DNA from: a virus
Direction: 5' to 3' (one strand)
Virus record (IMG/VR): IMGVR_UViG_3300043395_002187
Span: 1-21,734 of that record
DNA length: 21,734 bases
The notes below the pieces were generated by a model, which was not told the DNA's origin, made no database searches, and saw only the letters and a program-made list of their open reading frames with translations. The translations under genes and the position numbers were made by a program. The stretch's first letter is position 1; each line of letters begins with the position of its first letter. Below, piece by piece: positions 17,917-21,734 of this stretch.

Positions 17917-19935
17917 TCAGTTACCCCGCGCGCCCTGCAGCATCGGCTGTGGCGCTACGCGTGGTCCGGTGGCGGGGAACGCACCGGACGGCGGAAACGG
18001 AATGATGTTGTCGATCGGGCCGCCCATCGGAGGGCCTGGCTGTGGTTGCTGGCCAGGCATGCCCGGAGGGGGAAGCATAGGCGGGGCGCCGCCTGGCGCG
18101 CCCATCATCGGACCCATTCCAGGCGGCGCCGCCCCCGGAGGCGGCGGCAGCATGCCTAATGCCTGCGCCACGCCCTCCAATTTGGCAGCGAGTTCGTCGG
18201 AGCCATGGAAGTCCTGAAGCTTGGTGATTTCGACATAGAGAAGCGTCTGGAACGCAGGGTTCGACGCGTTCTTAGCGAGATCAATGAGCCCGGAGATGAC
18301 TTCCTGGCGCTGGGTCTCGAACGCGGGGCCAAGCTTGACCGCCACGTCGTATTTGCCGACGTTCAAATCGACGCCGGATTGGGCAAGATCGATGATGGCG
18401 GGCGCATCGTCTTCGCCCAAAATGCGGATCTGGCGATCAGGCGAATAGACGATAGGAATGACCGCCACCATTTCGCGGCCCATCGCCTCGACCGTGTTGG
18501 CGAGGTTGTCCACGAAGTTGAACGTGCCGGTGTCGGCTTGAGCATCGCGCGCCTCGATGGCTTTGCCTGAGACCTCGTTGCCCTGATTGCCGATCGAGGC
18601 ATCGTAAATGCCGGTCGTGTCTTTGAGATACTGGCCCGCGGCCTGCGCACCAGCCATCAGGCCGGGATTTGTACCAATGCCGGGCTCGCGCGACGGCTTG
18701 GGCGCTTTGATTTCGCCCTCTTCGTCGTGATCGTTGTACGGCAAATAAGGCCGGGTCGATTGGTTGGCCGTGTTCCAGAATTGCTCGAGGCCCGCGACCT
18801 GGCGCAGACTCAGGATGAACGGCACCTTCGGGGCCAGCGCGTGCATTTCAGCATCGGCTGAAGCGTAATAGTTCAACAGCCGTTGGGCGTCCTTGGCGTG
18901 ACGCAGAAGCGAAGAGCGCACGGTTTCATCGCCAAGTTCGGTTTCATCGCCGACGACTGTAAAAATCGGAATGCGCGTGAAGGGGGTTTGGACCGGACCC
19001 TCCAGCATGGAGTTACCTCCGAGGAGGTACATGCAGACGCGCTTTTTCTTGGCCGAGCGCTTGGCGACGAAGGAAAACCCTTGCGCCTGGTATTGCGCCA
19101 TCTCTTCGGGGCTCGGGTCCTCGAGGATGGCGTCTTCCCCGGTCGGCATTTGCGGGCCGCCTTGGTCGTACCATTCCCGGTCATGGCGAACGCGCACCAG
19201 CGTCGAGGGTTCTTCGTGAACCACCCAATATTCGCAGACCGTGACGGTCTTGCCCCCTGCCCGCCAATGGCCCGCGCTTGTGGGCGAAGCCGCACTTGGC
19301 GTCGCCCATGGGTTCAGCGCCGCGTCGGGGTAAGAGGCCTTGAACTCTTCTTCGCTGAGCTCCTGGTAGACGAAGCAATATTTGGCGTCGGACTTGTCAT
19401 CCATCACCGCGGATGGATCCCAGATCACCGAGAACGGATTGCGGATCGAGCGAATCCGAAGCCCCATGTCGAATGAGGTTTCGTCCTCGTATTCGAGGGC
19501 TAACCGGAAATGGCCCATGCCGCAGCCGGCCGATTGCTCGACCGCGCGCGAATAGACCCGGCCCGCCCCTGAGACGCGCTCGATGGCTCGAATGAGGCCT
19601 TCAAAGACTTGAGCCCCAGCGGGATTAGCCATCCCATCAGCGGCAGTGCATTTGATCGCAGGGCGGTTTTTGCGGACCTCATTGGAGACCTGCTTCAAGA
19701 ATTGCGGCAGGCGATTGAGGGTGAGCGTCGGGCGCCGAGCTAAGCGGCGTTCGTTGACGTCCAGGGTATGCCACTGATTGCCCGCGAGGAAGTCTAAGTC
19801 CTCGCGCGCCTGCTCGCGGTTCTTGCTGTCCCAGGCGACGGCTTTGTCGAATTGCTTGCGCGCAGTCTGCACAAGCCCGTAAGCGTCAAAGCCTTCGGGG
19901 TCGCTGCCAGATTGAGCCGGGGCGCTTGCATCCAC
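17917..19935 (-). CDS. Portal protein, P22 gp1 type
   Basis: A 672-residue protein read from GTG 19935, which follows a 41-base gap containing one copy of the 15-base repeat. The N-terminus matches P22-type portals: AVAWDSKNREQAREDLDFL (32-50), GNQW (52-55), RPTLTLNRLPQFLKQVSNEV (68-87) and RKNRPAIKC. Further in come GCGMGHFRLALEYEDE, IRNPFSVIWDPSAV and, in the helical stem region, the segment from NYYASADAEMHALAPKVPFI through GIYDASIGNQGNEVSGKAI. The C-terminal about 80 residues are very rich in Pro, Gly and Met, a flexible tail in place of the helical barrel of P22. Twelve copies would form the DNA gate of the head and dock the terminase and the gp4-like adaptor. Confidence 0.92.
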   Translation of the reverse strand: MDASAPAQSGSDPEGFDAYGLVQTARKQFDKAVAWDSKNREQAREDLDFLAGNQWHTLDVNERRLARRPTLTLNRLPQFLKQVSNEVRKNRPAIKCTAADGMANPAGAQVFEGLIRAIERVSGAGRVYSRAVEQSAGCGMGHFRLALEYEDETSFDMGLRIRSIRNPFSVIWDPSAVMDDKSDAKYCFVYQELSEEEFKASYPDAALNPWATPSAASPTSAGHWRAGGKTVTVCEYWVVHEEPSTLVRVRHDREWYDQGGPQMPTGEDAILEDPSPEEMAQYQAQGFSFVAKRSAKKKRVCMYLLGGNSMLEGPVQTPFTRIPIFTVVGDETELGDETVRSSLLRHAKDAQRLLNYYASADAEMHALAPKVPFILSLRQVAGLEQFWNTANQSTRPYLPYNDHDEEGEIKAPKPSREPGIGTNPGLMAGAQAAGQYLKDTTGIYDASIGNQGNEVSGKAIEARDAQADTGTFNFVDNLANTVEAMGREMVAVIPIVYSPDRQIRILGEDDAPAIIDLAQSGVDLNVGKYDVAVKLGPAFETQRQEVISGLIDLAKNASNPAFQTLLYVEITKLQDFHGSDELAAKLEGVAQALGMLPPPPGAAPPGMGPMMGAPGGAPPMLPPPGMPGQQPQPGPPMGGPIDNIIPFPPSGAFPATGPRVAPQPMLQGARGN

Positions 19936-19958
19936 ACCGGCAAGATTTCAGAAACTTT

Positions 19959-19973
19959 GGAACGCGGCTTACG
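19959..19973 (-). repeat. 15-base intergenic repeat, copy before the portal gene
   Basis: In the gene direction this reads CGTAAGCCGCGTTCC, directly after the large terminase stop (TGA at 19979-19977) and 23 bases before the portal GTG at 19935. It is identical over 19 bases to the copy at 9712-9730. Confidence 0.75.
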
Positions 19974-19976
19974 CCT

Positions 19977-21434
19977 TCACGATCCGAAGAAGGTTCCCCC
20001 TACCCCGCCAACGTGCGCGAATGGGTCCTCTATCTTCTTGGCTTTCTTTGGCGGTCCGCGTTTTGCAGCGACCACGGCCAAGAGAGCCAGCGCATCAACC
20101 TGGTCATCATACTTTGCGGCTGGAAAGCGCGCAACCTCACCCAGTAAGTCGTCCGACCAATAAGCGTCAGGGTAGACCGCGAGCTTGCCCTGAGCGATAC
20201 GCGCCTGCAGAGGCCGCGCACGCGTCGGCTTGTCTCTAATGGAAGGGTATTGTTCCCGTGAAACATAAGAGCCTTTCTCCTGGCTCATGCGGCGTTCAAT
20301 TTGAGGGGCCACCGCTTTGATGATAACGCCGGCCTCTTCGCCCCACTCGAGCGGCTTCCATGAGCGCACCATGGCCAGCATTTGCTCAATCCAAATGTCG
20401 GTGGTGGTTTGACGGCGCCAAACGTCAAGCACATGCAGCACGTCATCATTGTCGAGGCCGCCCACGATATGGACCGTGTAATCCCCTGCCCCGTCGGAGG
20501 TCGCGTAGTCTGACGCCGCGAAGACGCGTAATTCATCCAGGGGCGGAGGCTTGACGCGTAGGATTTTGCCCACATCGAGAAACAGCCCTTCGTCAGGAAC
20601 CGGATTTTGCTGGTACATCGCCGCCCATGAGCGAGGGTCCGAGGTCTCTCGCTTCTCTCTGAGGCGATCAGCATACCCGTATTCGCCCTCCCAGAGCCAT
20701 TCACCTGGCGCGCGGCCAAGAGCATCTTCTTCGCCAGCGACAGCGGGAAGCGACAGCACCTCGCTTGAGATGCTCGTGTCTTGAAGTAGGCGCCCGGCTA
20801 AATCGTCTTCATGCCAGCGAGTCATTATTATCAATTCGCGCGCGCCTGGAATAAGCCGGTTTGAGAAGTCATCCTGATACCATGACCAGATGCTTTCGCG
20901 TGAAACCTCGCTGTCGGCCACTTCACGCGATGCGACGGGATCATCAATGATACCCAGGGCCGCGCGAAATCCGGCGATGCCGGTTCCGACACCGGCCGCG
21001 TAATATTCCTGCCCCTTGGTGGTTTCCCATCGGCCAGCCGCTTGGCTGTCGGCGGCTAGTTCATAGCCGAGCTCGGCAGCGTGCTCAGTCACAAGGTTGC
21101 GCACCTTCCTCGAAAACCGCTCCGCCAGCGATACGCTGTGCGACGCGGCGATGACGGAGCCCGCATCCTCCTGGGCTAAGTACCACGGGGAAAAGAGGTT
21201 CGATCCGTAGGTGCTTTTCGCACTCCCCGGAGGCATGAACACGAACAGGCGACGGTATTCTCCCCGCGCTAGGCCCTCGAGCCGATCGATCAGGATTGCA
21301 TGGTGAGGCGCAGGCTCAAACCCGCACGCGCGAACCCACTCAGTGAGCGACTTCCGAACCGCCCGGCGTCTCAGTAGTTCCTGCGCCGCCGTCGGCTTGG
21401 TCAGCTCCAACGAGGTAGGCGAGGAGTTCATCAT
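19977..21434 (-). CDS. Large terminase subunit (packaging ATPase and nuclease)
   Basis: A 485-residue protein starting at ATG 21434 (a second ATG follows at once). It cuts and pumps phage DNA into the procapsid. The ATPase domain has a Walker A variant, MPPGSAKST (67-75), a Walker B, LGIIDDP (160-166), and a coupling motif, TRWHEDD (205-211). The RNase H-like nuclease domain has an Asp in AASDYA (Asp309) and the distal acidic pair in DDQVDALA (443-450). These are the marks of the terminase large-subunit family with an MPPGxxKS loop. The start overlaps the small terminase gene by 95 bases. The stop lies beside a copy of the 15-base repeat, and the portal gene follows. Confidence 0.94.
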   Translation of the reverse strand: MMNSSPTSLELTKPTAAQELLRRRAVRKSLTEWVRACGFEPAPHHAILIDRLEGLARGEYRRLFVFMPPGSAKSTYGSNLFSPWYLAQEDAGSVIAASHSVSLAERFSRKVRNLVTEHAAELGYELAADSQAAGRWETTKGQEYYAAGVGTGIAGFRAALGIIDDPVASREVADSEVSRESIWSWYQDDFSNRLIPGARELIIMTRWHEDDLAGRLLQDTSISSEVLSLPAVAGEEDALGRAPGEWLWEGEYGYADRLREKRETSDPRSWAAMYQQNPVPDEGLFLDVGKILRVKPPPLDELRVFAASDYATSDGAGDYTVHIVGGLDNDDVLHVLDVWRRQTTTDIWIEQMLAMVRSWKPLEWGEEAGVIIKAVAPQIERRMSQEKGSYVSREQYPSIRDKPTRARPLQARIAQGKLAVYPDAYWSDDLLGEVARFPAAKYDDQVDALALLAVVAAKRGPPKKAKKIEDPFAHVGGVGGTFFGS

Positions 21435-21734
21435 CGGTCATCTGCTTGATGTGCTTGATCGTGCCTGAGATGTGTTGCGTCGGCTTGCCATAGCCGCGGT
21501 CTAGAATGTGGGCCACAGCGGCCACGCGTGCGGCTGGAGGGGCGCCCTTGTCGCGCATGACCGAAGCCAGCGTGTCGAGCGCTTCCAGCGTGTAGGCGCG
21601 CGCCAGATCCTTGAGTTCGGCAATGACCTTGGGGCGACCGCCTGGGTTGCCGGATTGGCCGGGCTTCCACTTATAGGCTTCCAACGCTGTTCCAGCGGTC
21701 TTCTGAGCGGGCTTGCCCTCCCCTGCTTTGCGGG
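21340..21734 (-). CDS. Small terminase subunit-like protein, start beyond the right edge
   Basis: At least 114 residues. The frame can begin at TTG 21684, but it is open without a stop to the window's end (adding a Lys/Gly/Ala-rich stretch with GEGKPAQKTAGTA), and no ribosome binding site precedes the TTG. The real start is therefore probably outside. The motif YKWKPGQSGNPGGRPK is a hallmark of a family of short phage proteins encoded directly before large terminases. A helical region follows (VIAELKDLARAYTLEALDTL, then AARVAAVAHILDRGYGKPTQ), fitting a DNA-recognition small subunit. The C-terminal Gly/Thr-rich tail ends GGSEVAH. The role as small terminase is inferred from the motif and its place before the large subunit gene. 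Confidence 0.8.
   Translation of the reverse strand, partial: RKAGEGKPAQKTAGTALEAYKWKPGQSGNPGGRPKVIAELKDLARAYTLEALDTLASVMRDKGAPPAARVAAVAHILDRGYGKPTQHISGTIKHIKQMTDDELLAYLVGADQADGGAGTTETPGGSEVAH

Noticed and set aside
17061-18005. Plus-strand open frame of 314 residues across the scaffold gene
   Set aside because: The scaffold gene on the minus strand has the expected position, composition and ribosome binding site; the plus frame has none of these.
19014-19029. 16-base near-palindrome TACCTCC-GA-GGAGGTA in the portal gene
   Set aside because: It falls in the middle of a coding region where it encodes Tyr-Leu-Leu-Gly-Gly, has no second copy and no gene start nearby, so coincidence is the simplest reading.
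21681-21698. CGCTG-TTC-CAGCG inverted repeat near the right edge as a packaging site
   Set aside because: Five-base arms are too short to be significant, and the place is inside the open small-terminase frame; packaging sites cannot be recognised by sequence alone here.

Overview
This window is phage DNA. It carries the virion-morphogenesis region of a tailed phage or prophage with a P22-type (podovirus) head. Almost every gene is on the minus strand and reads from right to left. Most junctions are 4-base ATGA or GTGA overlaps, so this is a compact late operon. The DNA is GC-rich (a 60-base line I counted in a glycosyltransferase gene is 62% G+C). The protein style and one lipobox protein suggest a Gram-negative host, plausibly an alphaproteobacterium; that host guess is inference. 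No integrase, repressor, replication, lysis or host chromosomal gene is visible, so virus and prophage cannot be told apart here. There are no tRNA, rRNA or CRISPR features and no gene-free stretch over 300 bases.

Head module (21734 to 15351, minus): small terminase (open to the right edge), large terminase, P22-like portal, scaffold, P22-like coat protein and an 82-residue head-associated protein. It ends in a good rho-independent terminator at 15290-15329. Sugar-transfer island (15277 to 10395, minus): a glycosyltransferase fused to a SAM-methyltransferase-like domain, a Cys-rich small protein, a GT2-like enzyme, a second and a third member of the same glycosyltransferase family as the fusion, two small unknown genes and an HNH homing endonuclease. 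Three junctions in the left-to-centre part of this island share the same 13 bases. After it come three small genes (10398 to 9377) and a P22 gp4-like head-closure protein with an inserted beta domain.

Next is a 1848-residue giant protein (3040-8586) built like the 'large polyvalent proteins' of phages and mobile elements. It has an ADP-ribosyltransferase-like YHGT domain, an acetyltransferase-like segment, several Gly/Ala hydrophobic segments and a polyvalent-associated domain. It sits where P22 would have its tail hub and needle genes. Two plus-strand genes follow (2352-3071: a lipoprotein and a two-helix membrane protein); they look like a moron cassette. The minus operon then resumes with a gp14/DUF2824-like protein and three proteins that by position and composition resemble the P22 ejection proteins gp7, gp20 and gp16, the last cut by the left edge.

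The most interesting unexplained signal is a 15-base element, CGYAAGCSGCGTTCC in the gene direction. It occurs four times, only in intergenic gaps and always about 20-40 bases before a start codon, in front of the portal gene, the 97-residue gene, the gp4-like gene and the gp14-like gene. It may be a phage-specific promoter or regulator site. The other main points are the giant polyvalent protein inside a structural operon, and a glycosyltransferase/methyltransferase island that may decorate the virion or alter the host surface.
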